Source: Castellaniella sp040276065 (GTDB lineage: Bacteria > Pseudomonadota > Gammaproteobacteria > Burkholderiales > Burkholderiaceae_B). Taken from it: a stretch of DNA of 64,000 nucleotides. This document shows, piece by piece, positions 8,409 through 17,168 of the stretch. Within the stretch, counting starts at the first letter, position 1. Every line of letters starts with the position of its first letter. Location: contig NZ_JBELOI010000014.1 in assembly GCF_040276065.1 (NCBI RefSeq), forward strand, positions 30,237-94,236, given 5' to 3'. A program made the position numbers and the translations under genes. The notes under the pieces are model-generated. The model was not told the origin of the DNA. It saw nothing but the letters and a program-made list of their open reading frames with translations, and did no database searches.

Positions 8409-8872
8409 GGGGATATGCTCCGAGGGGAGGGGCGCTCGGCCTTGTCCTGCAGCGCCATGATGGTCTGCTGCATGATCGCGCAAAGTGTTTCGTGGCCGTC
8501 ATCGATGGCAAAGACTTCCGCCTGGGTCACGATCAGCGTCTTGCCCGGGCGGACCACCCAGCCACGGGCGATCAGCCGCTCGCCGATGGCCGGCGCCACC
8601 AGGTTCATCTTGTACTCGACGGTCAACACCGAAGCCCCATCGGGGACTACGGACATCGCCGCGTAGCCGGCCGCCGAGTCGGCGATCATGCCGATCACGC
8701 CGCCGTGCACGAAGCCGTGCTGCTGTTCGATGCCGTCCCAGTGGGGGAGGTGGATTTCCGCGCGTCCGTGTTCGACGACGGGCAGGCTCGCCCGTATCAG
8801 GCGCATCGCGTTCTGCCGTTCGAAGCTGGCGCGCACGCGCTCTATGGATGCGAGGTGGGCGGCGGAGGGCAT
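8405..8872 (-). CDS. PaaI/hotdog-fold thioesterase
   Basis: A 155-residue hotdog-fold protein of the PaaI/YigI acyl-CoA thioesterase group. The family motif QHGFVHGGVIGMIADSAAGY (about 51-70) contains the helix-start HGG and Asp65, which is expected to activate water against the thioester. The start at 8872 (MPSAAHLASIERV) is preferred; upstream codons to 9046 run into the AT-rich promoter zone and look non-coding. It probably clears acyl-CoA or aryl-CoA intermediates. Confidence 0.85.
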   Translation of the reverse strand: MPSAAHLASIERVRASFERQNAMRLIRASLPVVEHGRAEIHLPHWDGIEQQHGFVHGGVIGMIADSAAGYAAMSVVPDGASVLTVEYKMNLVAPAIGERLIARGWVVRPGKTLIVTQAEVFAIDDGHETLCAIMQQTIMALQDKAERPSPRSISP

Positions 8873-9129
8873 GGTGTCTCTGGTTCCTGGGTCGTGAGAC
8901 ACGACACTATCACGTTCCAGCCCTTTTGGGCATTTCCGGCTCGCGCCAGTCGCGGCTTTTCGAGGACGTGGACCGTGCCGGCGCCCGTCGTGCCGGGACG
9001 CTCGAATTGCGCATTGACTCCCGGAAAAACCCCTGTTAGGATTCATTCCATTAATAATAAGAATGATGTTCTAATAAATGGAACAATAATAAAACTGGCT
9101 GTTTATCGAATCGAGGCGAGTGAGACAGG
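8873..9129. promoter_or_regulatory. Divergent intergenic region with AT-rich operator zone
   Basis: These 257 bases separate the thioesterase (minus) from the first gene of the catabolic island (plus). The right third, about 9045-9095, is strikingly AT-rich against the high-GC surroundings. It carries the operator described at 9068 and a second imperfect TTC/GAA repeat at 9046-9063, whose spacer is three bases longer. No open frame of note is seen. Confidence 0.6.
9068..9084. promoter_or_regulatory. Putative IclR operator (copy 1 of 4)
   Basis: GTTCTAATAAATGGAAC, a 17-bp GTTC-N9-GAAC near-palindrome, lies 46 bp upstream of the enolase-superfamily gene. The same pattern recurs before three other units of the island. 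It is assigned to the cluster's IclR regulator by position and recurrence, not by experiment. Confidence 0.65.
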
Positions 9130-10263
9130 ATGATGAGAATCGAGGAGTTGGAGGTGTTCCGTATCGGCATGCCACTGAAGGCACCCTTTCGATCGGCGCT
9201 CGGCGAAGAGCGCATAGTCGAGACGATATTCCTGCGCCTGCGCTGGGGAGGGGTCGAGGGCTGGGGTGAGGTGACACCCCAGGCTCGCCCCTCGTATAGC
9301 CCGGAATGGGCGGCCGGTGTATTCCGCGTGATCCGGGATTGCCTGGGGCCGCTGCTGGCAGGACGCCCGATTGGATCGGGACAGGACATCCAGTCGATGC
9401 TGTCTGGCGTCCGGGGCAATTACTTCGCCAAGGCCGCCATCGACATCGCCTGGTGGGATGCCTATGCCCGCAGCCGCGGCGAGCCGGCCTGGAAGGTCCT
9501 GGGCGGCTCGGAGCCGGAGGCCATGGTCGGCGCGGACATTCCCCTGCAGGCGGATACGGATGCCCTCGTCGAGGCGGTGGGCCAGGCCGTCGACGAGGGC
9601 TACCGACGCCTCAAGCTGAAGGTCACGCGCGAGGCGCCCGAGCGGCAATTGGCCGCAGTGCGTGCTGCGTTCCCGGACATTGTCATCCATGTGGATTGCA
9701 ACGGGGCCTTCTCTCTGGACGATTTGCCGCGGATCCGCGCCCTGGACCATTTCGATCTGGCGATGTTGGAGCAGCCTCTGGCCTTCGATGATCTGGTGGA
9801 TCACGCCGCCTTGCAAAAGCATCTGGACGTGGGAATCTGCCTGGACGAGAGCATCACCAGCGCGGCGCGCGCGCGCAAGGCGATCGAGATCGGCGCGTGT
9901 CGCTGGATCAATATCAAGGCGGGCCGGGTCGGCGGCGTCACCGAGGCGCTCGCGATTCATGGGCTGTGTGAGAAGGCGGGCATGCCCGTCTGGATCGGCA
10001 GCATGCTGGAGTCGAACCTCGGCCAGGCGGTTTCCCTGGCCCTGGCCACCTTGCCGAATGTCCAGTACGGCTCGGATATCTTTCCCCACGGCACCTTTTA
10101 CGCGACCGATATCTGCGAACCGGAGATGCGCCTGTCAGGGCCTTCCTCGATGCGCGCCGGCGACGATCCCGGTTTTGGCTGGCAACCCGATATTTCCATG
10201 CTGAGAGCGCATTTGATCGAGCGCGCGAGTGTTTCCATGAAGTCTGAAGGCTGGGCGTCCTGA
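9130..10263 (+). CDS. Enolase-superfamily enzyme, OSBS/N-acylamino-acid-racemase-like
   Basis: A 377-residue member of the muconate-lactonizing subgroup of the enolase superfamily. The catalytic set is complete: Lys164 of the KLK motif, metal ligands Asp189 (VDCN), Glu214 (LEQPL) and Asp239 (LDES), and the second acid/base Lys263 (NIKAGRVGG). The stretch GMPVWIGSMLESNLGQA resembles o-succinylbenzoate synthase and N-acylamino-acid racemase. No menaquinone genes are nearby, so racemisation or dehydration of an imported amino-acid-like compound is more likely. ATG at 9130 or 9133. Confidence 0.85.
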   Translation: MMRIEELEVFRIGMPLKAPFRSALGEERIVETIFLRLRWGGVEGWGEVTPQARPSYSPEWAAGVFRVIRDCLGPLLAGRPIGSGQDIQSMLSGVRGNYFAKAAIDIAWWDAYARSRGEPAWKVLGGSEPEAMVGADIPLQADTDALVEAVGQAVDEGYRRLKLKVTREAPERQLAAVRAAFPDIVIHVDCNGAFSLDDLPRIRALDHFDLAMLEQPLAFDDLVDHAALQKHLDVGICLDESITSAARARKAIEIGACRWINIKAGRVGGVTEALAIHGLCEKAGMPVWIGSMLESNLGQAVSLALATLPNVQYGSDIFPHGTFYATDICEPEMRLSGPSSMRAGDDPGFGWQPDISMLRAHLIERASVSMKSEGWAS

Positions 10264-10317
10264 GTGACTGGCCAGCTGTCCCGTAGTTTTCATCCACCAA
10301 TCACTTGGCGATAAATC

Positions 10318-11913
10318 ATGAAAAGATTCCCAGGATTTCTCAATGGCGGCCTGACGGCCTTGGCGCTCGTCGTGGCTTCGATAGCGGCGGTTCCCGTCGC
10401 GCATGCCGCAGGCACCACGCTCAAGTTTGTGCCCGAGGGCGATTTGCGCAGCCTCGATCCGATCTGGACGACGTCCGGGGTCACCCGCAGCTATGCGTAT
10501 ATGGTGTATGACCAGCTTTTCGCTCTGGATGATCAGTTTCGGCCGCAGCCGCAAATGGTGGATCAGTGGACGGTGAGCCCGGACAAGCTGCACTACCGCT
10601 TCACCTTGCGTGACGGTCTGAAGTGGCACGACGGCAAGCCGGTGCATTCCGCGGATTGCGTGGCGTCCATCGAGCGCTGGATGAAGCGCGATATTCTGGG
10701 CCAGTCCCTGGCCGAGGCCATCGACGAGATGAAGGTCGTCGACGACAAGACGTTCAGCATCGATCTGAAATCGCCGTTTCCGTTGATGCTTGACGCTTTC
10801 GCCAAGCTGGCCGCGGGTGCCTTGTTCGTTATGCCGGAACGCATCGCCAAGACCGATCCAAACACCCAGGTGGTGGAGTCGATCGGTTCAGGCCCGTTCC
10901 GCTTCGTCAAGTCGGAATGGGTCCCTGGATCCAAGGCGGTGTTCGAAAAGAATCCCGATTACGTTCCCCGCAATGAGCCGGTCAATTGGGGGGCGGGCGG
11001 CAAGGTTGCCAAGGTGGACCGTGTCGAGTGGATCTATATCCCGGACATGCAGACGGCGACGAACGCGTTGCGTTCTGGGTCCGTGGACTGGGTGGCCAAG
11101 GTGCCGCAGGACTTGGTGCCCCAACTGGAGCGGGTCGAGGATGTGAACATCCGGGTCATCGATCCCTTCGGGAGCTGGGTCATCATGCGCTTCAATCACG
11201 AACAGCCGCCGTTCAATGACGAAAAGCTGCGCCAAGCGGTGCTGTGGGGCATGAACCAAAGCGATTACATGACGGCGATCGCGGGTGAGGACCAGAAATA
11301 CTGGCAGGCCTGCTACTCGTTCTACACCTGCAAGACACCGTTGTCGACGACGGCTGGGGCCGAGGCCCTGATGGGGCCGCGCGACTTGGTCAAGGCGAAG
11401 GCGCTCATCAAGGAGTCCTCGTACAAGGGAGAGAAGATCGTCATCATGTCGGCGACCGACATGACCTTGTCCAACGCGTCGGCGTTGGTCACGGCCGATC
11501 TGTTCCGCAAGCTGGGGCTGAATGTTGACCTGCAATCCATGGATTGGGGCACTATGCAGCAGCGCCGCGCCTCCCATGCGGCCCCTGCCGATGGCGGGTG
11601 GAACGTGTTCTTCACCTATTTCAGCGCGGCTGACATGCTGAATCCAGCGCTCAATATTCCGCTTAGCAGCAATGGTGCCAAGTCGTGGGTGGGCTGGCCG
11701 GTGGATCCGAAGCTCGAGGCGATGAAGAACCAATGGCTGGTGGCCGAACCCGCGGTCCAGCAGGCGCTGGCGACCGATATCCAGATCGAGGCTTTCAAGA
11801 GCGTTCCTTATGTGCCCTTGGGGCAGTTCATGATCCCCACGGCGTATCGCAGCAACCTGCACGGTGTGATCGAGGCGCCCGAGGTGTTCATGTGGGCGGT
11901 GGAAAAGCGCTAG
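10318..11913 (+). CDS. Dipeptide-type ABC substrate-binding protein (system 1)
   Basis: A 531-residue family 5 extracellular solute-binding protein (DppA/OppA cluster C). The signal peptide is about 30 residues, ending near VAHAAG. The family phrases are present: RFTLRDGLKWHDGKPV around 85-100 and LRQAVLWGMNQSDY. It delivers the ligand to the permeases encoded directly downstream (21-bp gap). Family 5 proteins bind peptides, opines, glutathione, nickel or oligosaccharides, so the ligand is open. It starts 54 bp after the enolase-superfamily gene. Confidence 0.93.
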   Translation: MKRFPGFLNGGLTALALVVASIAAVPVAHAAGTTLKFVPEGDLRSLDPIWTTSGVTRSYAYMVYDQLFALDDQFRPQPQMVDQWTVSPDKLHYRFTLRDGLKWHDGKPVHSADCVASIERWMKRDILGQSLAEAIDEMKVVDDKTFSIDLKSPFPLMLDAFAKLAAGALFVMPERIAKTDPNTQVVESIGSGPFRFVKSEWVPGSKAVFEKNPDYVPRNEPVNWGAGGKVAKVDRVEWIYIPDMQTATNALRSGSVDWVAKVPQDLVPQLERVEDVNIRVIDPFGSWVIMRFNHEQPPFNDEKLRQAVLWGMNQSDYMTAIAGEDQKYWQACYSFYTCKTPLSTTAGAEALMGPRDLVKAKALIKESSYKGEKIVIMSATDMTLSNASALVTADLFRKLGLNVDLQSMDWGTMQQRRASHAAPADGGWNVFFTYFSAADMLNPALNIPLSSNGAKSWVGWPVDPKLEAMKNQWLVAEPAVQQALATDIQIEAFKSVPYVPLGQFMIPTAYRSNLHGVIEAPEVFMWAVEKR

Positions 11914-11934
11914 GCTCGTTGGCGGATCGAACCC

Positions 11935-12876
11935 ATGTTTTCGTATGTCTTGCGCCGTCTGGCTGGATCGCTGCCCGTCATGGGGGTATTGGCCCTCCTG
12001 GTGTTCTCGCTGTTGTATTTGGCACCCGGAGACCCTGCCTTGATCATCGGGGGTGATCTGGCCACCCCCAAGGACATCGCCGCGATCCGCGAGAACCTCG
12101 GCTTGAACGAGCCGTTCCTGTCGAGGTTCGGGTTGTGGGTTTCCGGGGTGGCTCAGGGGGACCTGGGCCGGTCGATCTTTACCGGCTTGCCGGTTTCGGA
12201 ACTGATCCTGCAGCGGCTCGAGCCCACCATCGCCCTATTGGTGATGACCACGATTGTGGCCCTGGCGATCGCGATCCCGGCGGGGGTAATTGCTGCTCAT
12301 CGCCCGGGCGGCTGGATCGACCGTCTGCTGATGGTGCTGTCGGTGCTGGGGTTCTCCCTGCCGTCGTTCGTGCTGGCCTACCTGCTTTTGCTGGGTTTTT
12401 CGGTAAAGAACGAATGGCTGCCTGTGTATGGCTATGTCAGCATCCGCGAGGGTGTCGTGCCTTTTCTCAGGCACATCTGCCTTCCCAGCCTGGCGCTCGG
12501 CCTGATTTATGCGTCGCTGATTGCACGCATCACGCGCGCCAGCATGTTGGAGGTCCTGGGTCAGGACTATATTCGGACCGCCCGGGCCAAGGGCGTGTCC
12601 ACACTGCGGATGCTGTGGAGCCACGCCCTGCGCAACGCCTCGGTGCCCATTGTGACCGTGGTAGGAACGGGGCTGGGTCTGCTGATCAGCGGCGCGGTCG
12701 TGACGGAAACGGTCTTTGCGATTCCCGGCATCGGGCGCCTGACCGTCGATGCCGTGCTGCGGCGCGACTATCCCATCATCCAGGGAGTGACCTTGATGTT
12801 TTCCGCCGCCTACGTGTTGATCAATCTGCTCATTGACATCAGCTACACCATCATCGACCCACGCATCAGGTATTGA
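11935..12876 (+). CDS. Dipeptide-type ABC permease, DppB-like (system 1)
   Basis: A 313-residue inner-membrane permease of the DppB/OppB family. The N-terminal FSYVLRRLAGSLPVM and the loop LYLAPGDPALIIGG are characteristic, and the cytoplasmic EAA-type loop appears as DYIRTARAKGVSTLRMLWSH. About six membrane helices are visible. It pairs with the DppC-like protein whose start lies one base after its stop. Confidence 0.93.
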   Translation: MFSYVLRRLAGSLPVMGVLALLVFSLLYLAPGDPALIIGGDLATPKDIAAIRENLGLNEPFLSRFGLWVSGVAQGDLGRSIFTGLPVSELILQRLEPTIALLVMTTIVALAIAIPAGVIAAHRPGGWIDRLLMVLSVLGFSLPSFVLAYLLLLGFSVKNEWLPVYGYVSIREGVVPFLRHICLPSLALGLIYASLIARITRASMLEVLGQDYIRTARAKGVSTLRMLWSHALRNASVPIVTVVGTGLGLLISGAVVTETVFAIPGIGRLTVDAVLRRDYPIIQGVTLMFSAAYVLINLLIDISYTIIDPRIRY

Positions 12877-12877
12877 T

Positions 12878-13774
12878 ATGGCACATACTATGGAAGCGGC
12901 ATTGGAGCCCGGGCCCGGCATCCGGGAGCATCGATCCATCGCCGCCCGGTCCATGGACTTCTTCGCTAGGCAGCCACTTGCCGCGGTCGGCGCTCTGTTG
13001 TTGGCCGCCATGGTGTTGGTCGCCGTGTGTGCGCCCTGGCTGGGTACCGTGGATCCCCAGGCGATTTCCCCGGCGCGGCGCTTGCGGCCGCCTTCCGCGA
13101 GCTATTGGTTCGGCACCGACATGTATGGCAGGGACGTCTATAGCCGCTGTATGTACGGCGCGAGGATCTCATTGATCGTGGGCGGCGCGGTCGCGTTTCT
13201 GAGCATGGTGATCGGCTCTGTCATCGGCTTGGCCGCTGGATACAGCCGCGCCATCGATGCGGTCGTGACACGGGTCATGGACGCGCTGATGGCCATTCCC
13301 GACATCCTTCTTGCGATCTGCCTGATGGCTTTGACCCGGGCCGATATCCAGAACGTCATCCTCGCCATCACCATCACCCAGATTCCACGGGTCGTGCGCC
13401 TGGTGCGCAGCGTCACCCTATCGCTGCGGGAGCAGCTATTCGTGGAGGCGGCAGTCACCTCAGGGGCGACGTTCGTGCGTGTGCTGGCGCGTCATATCCT
13501 GCCGAATGCGATGGCTCCCCTTCTGGTGCAGGGTACCTATATTTGCGCCTCTGCCATGATCACCGAGGCGATCCTGAGCTTCATCGGCGCGGGCACGCCG
13601 CCCGAGGTCCCCAGTTGGGGGAACATGATGGCCGAGGGCCGCAGCCTGTTCCAGGCGGCTTACCACATTATCCTCTTTCCCGGACTCCTGCTCGCGTCGG
13701 CTGTGCTGGCGGTCAACCTCGTGGGCGATGGACTGCGCGATACGCTCGACCCGCGACTCTCGAGGCGCTTATGA
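12878..13774 (+). CDS. Dipeptide-type ABC permease, DppC-like (system 1)
   Basis: A 298-residue permease of the DppC/OppC family. A cytoplasmic N-terminal segment of about 35 residues precedes the first helix, then comes the family signature HWFGTD-like stretch SYWFGTDMYGRDVYSR. The EAA loop is EAAVTSGATFVRVLARHIL. The ATG at 12878 was chosen because it follows the DppB stop by one base, while the longer open frame only overlaps DppB. It couples to the ATPase gene by an ATGA overlap. Confidence 0.92.
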   Translation: MAHTMEAALEPGPGIREHRSIAARSMDFFARQPLAAVGALLLAAMVLVAVCAPWLGTVDPQAISPARRLRPPSASYWFGTDMYGRDVYSRCMYGARISLIVGGAVAFLSMVIGSVIGLAAGYSRAIDAVVTRVMDALMAIPDILLAICLMALTRADIQNVILAITITQIPRVVRLVRSVTLSLREQLFVEAAVTSGATFVRVLARHILPNAMAPLLVQGTYICASAMITEAILSFIGAGTPPEVPSWGNMMAEGRSLFQAAYHIILFPGLLLASAVLAVNLVGDGLRDTLDPRLSRRL

Positions 13775-14847
13775 GTGCACATGCGCGCATGACAACGGCA
13801 TCGTCCATGCAGGGCCAACACATCGCACCGTCTCCGGCTGGCGGCGGGACGCCTGTTCTATTGAGCGTGCAGGGCCTGAGGACCTGTTTCTTTTCCGGAA
13901 AGGCGGCGTTGCCCGCTGTCGACGGGGTGTCCTTCGAGATGCGGGCCGGCGAAACCCTGGCCATCGTCGGGGAGTCGGGCAGCGGCAAGAGCGTTACCGC
14001 GTTGTCGATTCTGCGCCTGATCCCTCCGGAGATCGGCAGGGTCGTGGCGGGTAGCGTGCGCTTTGCGGGCCGCAATCTTCTGGATCTCGGCGAGCGCGGC
14101 ATGCGGCGCCTGCGGGGCAATGAGATCTCCATGATTTTCCAGGAACCGATGACTGCGCTCAACCCGGTGCACACCATCGGCCGCCAGTTGGGCGAGTCGT
14201 TGCGACTGCACCAGGGGCTGCGCGGGCGCGAGGCCAGGCGTCGCGCGGTGGAGTTGCTCGACATGGTGCGCCTGTCTGAGGCGGCGCGCCGTGTGGATCA
14301 GTACCCGCACGAGCTGTCTGGCGGCATGCGACAGCGGGTCATGATCGCAATGGCCCTGGCCTGCAGGCCCAAACTGCTGATCGCCGACGAGCCAACGACC
14401 GCGCTAGATGTCACGATACAGGCGCAGATCCTGGACCTCATGCGGGAACTGGTCGAGGCGAACGACACGACGGTCCTGCTGATCACGCACGACCTTGGCG
14501 TGGTTGCGGAGATGGCGAATCGCGTGCTGGTGATGTATGCGGGGCGCATCGTCGAGGAATCTACGGTCGAGGCGATTTTCCGCCGACCTGGCCATCCCTA
14601 TACGCGGGCGCTGTTGGCATCCATGCCCAGGTTGGGTTCGTCGTTGCGGGAAGATCCTCCTGGCCGGCTGCTCGAGCTGCCGGGTTCGATTCCTGCTTTG
14701 AGCGCGGACAGGGCGCCCGGCTGTGCGTTTGCGCCGCGCTGCGTATTCGCCACGGATCGTTGCCGGCGCGAGGAGCCACCGCTCGTGGAGCATGCCGCCG
14801 GCAGCCGCAGTGCGTGCTTTGAATGGGAGAAGGTATGCGGACCATGA
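13771..14847 (+). CDS. Dipeptide-type ABC ATPase, DppD-like (system 1)
   Basis: A 358-residue ATPase of the OppD/DppD family. Walker A is GESGSGKS, the signature is ELSGGMRQRVMIAMAL, and Walker B is LLIADEPTTALD with the following TIQAQIL. The C-terminal oligopeptide-transport domain carries its conserved cysteines (CAFAPRCVFATDRC), which in some homologues hold an iron-sulfur cluster. The start at 13771 overlaps the permease stop (ATGA). About 25 N-terminal residues precede the ABC domain. Confidence 0.93.
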   Translation: MSAHARMTTASSMQGQHIAPSPAGGGTPVLLSVQGLRTCFFSGKAALPAVDGVSFEMRAGETLAIVGESGSGKSVTALSILRLIPPEIGRVVAGSVRFAGRNLLDLGERGMRRLRGNEISMIFQEPMTALNPVHTIGRQLGESLRLHQGLRGREARRRAVELLDMVRLSEAARRVDQYPHELSGGMRQRVMIAMALACRPKLLIADEPTTALDVTIQAQILDLMRELVEANDTTVLLITHDLGVVAEMANRVLVMYAGRIVEESTVEAIFRRPGHPYTRALLASMPRLGSSLREDPPGRLLELPGSIPALSADRAPGCAFAPRCVFATDRCRREEPPLVEHAAGSRSACFEWEKVCGP

Positions 14848-15893
14848 CGCATGAACGGCATGAGGGCCCCCCTTTGCTGAGCTTAGAGGATGTGCGGACC
14901 TATTATCCCGTGCGCGGGAGGGGCCTGTTTGGGCCCAGGCAGGCCATCCATGCTGTGGATGGAATCACATTGGCTATCCATCATAGAGAAACGCTGGGCC
15001 TGGTTGGTGAGTCGGGTAGCGGAAAATCCACGCTCGGCCGGACGATACTTGGGCTGGCGCCGCTGACGGCGGGGTCGATCCGCTTCGAGGGGCGCGAACT
15101 GGGTCGGCTTTCGCCCAAGGCGTGGCGCGGTTGTCGCCGGTCCTTGCAGATCGTGTTCCAGGATCCCTTCGCCTCCCTGAATCCACGCATGACTGTCGAG
15201 CAGATCGTGGGCGAGCCCTTGAGGAATTTCAACATCGCGCGCGGCCCGGAGCTGCGGCGTCGGGTATTGGCCTTGATCGATCGGGTGGGTCTGCGCCAGG
15301 CGCATGCGGATCGGTATCCGCATGAGTTCTCCGGCGGCCAGCGCCAGCGTATCGGCATTGCCCGGGCACTGGCGCCCGAGCCCAGCCTGATCATATGCGA
15401 CGAGCCGGTTTCGGCACTCGATGTTTCGGTGCAGGCCCAGATCGTGAATTTGCTGAGGGATTTGCAAGAGGAGCGCGGCGTGTCGCTCCTATTTATTGCG
15501 CACGACCTAGCTGTTGTTGAGAACATCAGCCAGCGGGTGGCGGTCATGTATCTGGGGAGGGTAATGGAGGTCGGCCCGAGGAAAGCCATCTTTGGCGGTG
15601 CCGCCCACCCGTACACCCAGGCCCTGCTGTCCGCCGTGCCGGCGCCCGATCCGGGTGCTTCGAGGAATCGCGTGATCCTGTCGGGGGACATCCCCAGCGC
15701 GAGTGCGCCACCCAGTGGGTGCAGGTTCCGCACACGGTGCGTGCATGCTCATGCGCGGTGCGCCCGGGAGGAGCCCGTGCTCAGGGAACTCCATCCGGAT
15801 CATTGGTCCGCCTGCCATCTGCACGATGATTCGCGCACCGGGGATATCGCCGCGGTCCGAGTCCCTATTGACGAAGCACAGCCCCTCTCGTAG
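14844..15893 (+). CDS. Dipeptide-type ABC ATPase, DppF-like (system 1)
   Basis: A 349-residue ATPase of the OppF/DppF family that dimerises with the DppD-like subunit. Walker A is GESGSGKSTLGR, the signature is EFSGGQRQRIGIARAL, Walker B is LIICDEPVSALD, and the H-loop is LLFIAHDLAV. The C-terminal domain keeps the Cys pattern CRFRTRCVHAHARC. The ATG at 14844 overlaps the preceding stop; earlier ATGs at 14823 and 14835 are possible but less economical. It closes the first transporter operon. Confidence 0.93.
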   Translation: MTHERHEGPPLLSLEDVRTYYPVRGRGLFGPRQAIHAVDGITLAIHHRETLGLVGESGSGKSTLGRTILGLAPLTAGSIRFEGRELGRLSPKAWRGCRRSLQIVFQDPFASLNPRMTVEQIVGEPLRNFNIARGPELRRRVLALIDRVGLRQAHADRYPHEFSGGQRQRIGIARALAPEPSLIICDEPVSALDVSVQAQIVNLLRDLQEERGVSLLFIAHDLAVVENISQRVAVMYLGRVMEVGPRKAIFGGAAHPYTQALLSAVPAPDPGASRNRVILSGDIPSASAPPSGCRFRTRCVHAHARCAREEPVLRELHPDHWSACHLHDDSRTGDIAAVRVPIDEAQPLS

Positions 15894-15905
15894 ACTTTTA
15901 AATCA

Positions 15906-15932
15906 TTAGAACGTTATTCTAAATAATAGAAC
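15906..15932. promoter_or_regulatory. Putative IclR operator (copy 2 of 4), overlapping half-sites
   Basis: ATTCTAAATAATAGAAC at 15916-15932 matches the GTTC-N9-GAAC pattern with one end base changed. A third half-site at 15906-15911 (TTAGAA) makes a second overlapping palindrome with TTCTAA at 15917-15922. The site ends only three bases before the ATG of the CoA-transferase gene, so a bound protein would cover the ribosome-binding region. Confidence 0.65.
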
Positions 15933-15935
15933 TAT

Positions 15936-17168
15936 ATGAAGACAATTGCTGGTTCTCATGGCGCTCCGTCCACCGATGGTCCCCGGCCGGATCTGCCGCT
16001 GAAAGGTCTTCGGGTCGTCGAATTCTGTCAGATCGCGGCAGGACCATTCTGCGGAATGCTGTTGGCGGACTTCGGTGCGGAGGTCATCAAGATCGAGCCC
16101 CCGTCGGGCGATGGCCTGAGGCAGTGGCCTCCTTTGACTGGTGGTTTCTCGGAAAATTTCGCATCGCTCAATCGAGGCAAGCAGTCAGCGGTCCTGGATC
16201 TGAAGCGTCCGGAAGGCCTGGAATTGGCGCGTACCCTGGTCCTGGATGCCGATGTGTTAGTAGAAAACAATCGTCCCGGCGTGATGGACCGCCTGGGGCT
16301 CGGATGGTCCTGGTTCTCGGCGCGCAAGCCGACTCTCGTCTATTGCTCCATCTCGGCATACGGGCAGACCGGCCCCCGATCGGGCGAGGGGGGCTTCGAT
16401 CTGACGGTCCAGGCGGCGGCGGGGATCATGAGTGTGACTGGCGAGGCGGGTGCCGACCCGGTCAAGTGCGGCGTGCCGGTCTCCGATTTCACAGCGGGCC
16501 TGTATGCCGCGTATGCGATCGCCTCCATCGTGGCGCAGGTCCGGGCGGGCGGGCAGGGCGCGCACCTCGATGTGCCGATGTTTTCCACCACGCTGGCCAT
16601 CGCTGCCCTGCAGACCAGCGAATATTTCGGGACCGGGCGCAACCCCGCCCGGCTGGGGTCCGCGCACCCGAGGAATTCCCCCTATCAGGCGTATCGCGCC
16701 AGCGATGGCTGGTTCGTGATCGCGGCGGGCAATGATCGTTTGTGGCGCGCGGTTTGCCAAGTGGTCGAGCGCATGGACCTGGTCGAAGATCCGACGTTCG
16801 CGAGCCCTTCGCTGCGGGCCCTCAACCAGGTGGCGCTGACCGGAATCCTGAGCGAGCAGTTCACGCGTGATTCCGTCGAGGCGTGGCTGTCCAAGTTCGA
16901 GCAGGCCGGGGTCCCGTCGTCGGCCATCAACGGATATGCCGAGGCGTTGGGCGACCGTCAGGCCGAGCACTTGGAATTGGTGCGGCCTATGGTGCTGCCT
17001 AACGACATTGCAACTTCGACGGTGGGATGCCCGATCCGTGTGAATGGCCGCGCTGTCGAAGTCCGGACCGAGGTGCCCGTCCTGGGCGAACACACCGACG
17101 CCTTGCGCGAGGCCAGCAGATCGGACCTGGACGAGCGGTGCGGCGGGGCACATGGAGGAAACACATGA
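15936..17168 (+). CDS. Class III CoA-transferase, CaiB/BaiF family
   Basis: A 410-residue family III CoA-transferase, which moves CoA between carboxylic acids through an aspartyl intermediate. The N-terminal block LKGLRVVEFCQIAAGPFCGM, the LLADFGAEVIKIEPP motif and the probable catalytic Asp155 in GGFDLTVQA are all visible. The next gene starts inside its stop codon region. It would activate a pathway acid for the crotonase encoded two genes on. No clear Shine-Dalgarno sequence is present; the operator occupies that place. Confidence 0.92.
   Translation: MKTIAGSHGAPSTDGPRPDLPLKGLRVVEFCQIAAGPFCGMLLADFGAEVIKIEPPSGDGLRQWPPLTGGFSENFASLNRGKQSAVLDLKRPEGLELARTLVLDADVLVENNRPGVMDRLGLGWSWFSARKPTLVYCSISAYGQTGPRSGEGGFDLTVQAAAGIMSVTGEAGADPVKCGVPVSDFTAGLYAAYAIASIVAQVRAGGQGAHLDVPMFSTTLAIAALQTSEYFGTGRNPARLGSAHPRNSPYQAYRASDGWFVIAAGNDRLWRAVCQVVERMDLVEDPTFASPSLRALNQVALTGILSEQFTRDSVEAWLSKFEQAGVPSSAINGYAEALGDRQAEHLELVRPMVLPNDIATSTVGCPIRVNGRAVEVRTEVPVLGEHTDALREASRSDLDERCGGAHGGNT

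Noticed and set aside
9045..9064. Second IclR operator copy upstream of the first enolase-superfamily gene
   Set aside because: The TTC and GAA halves are 12 rather than 9 bases apart, so it is only noted as an imperfect repeat and not called as an operator.
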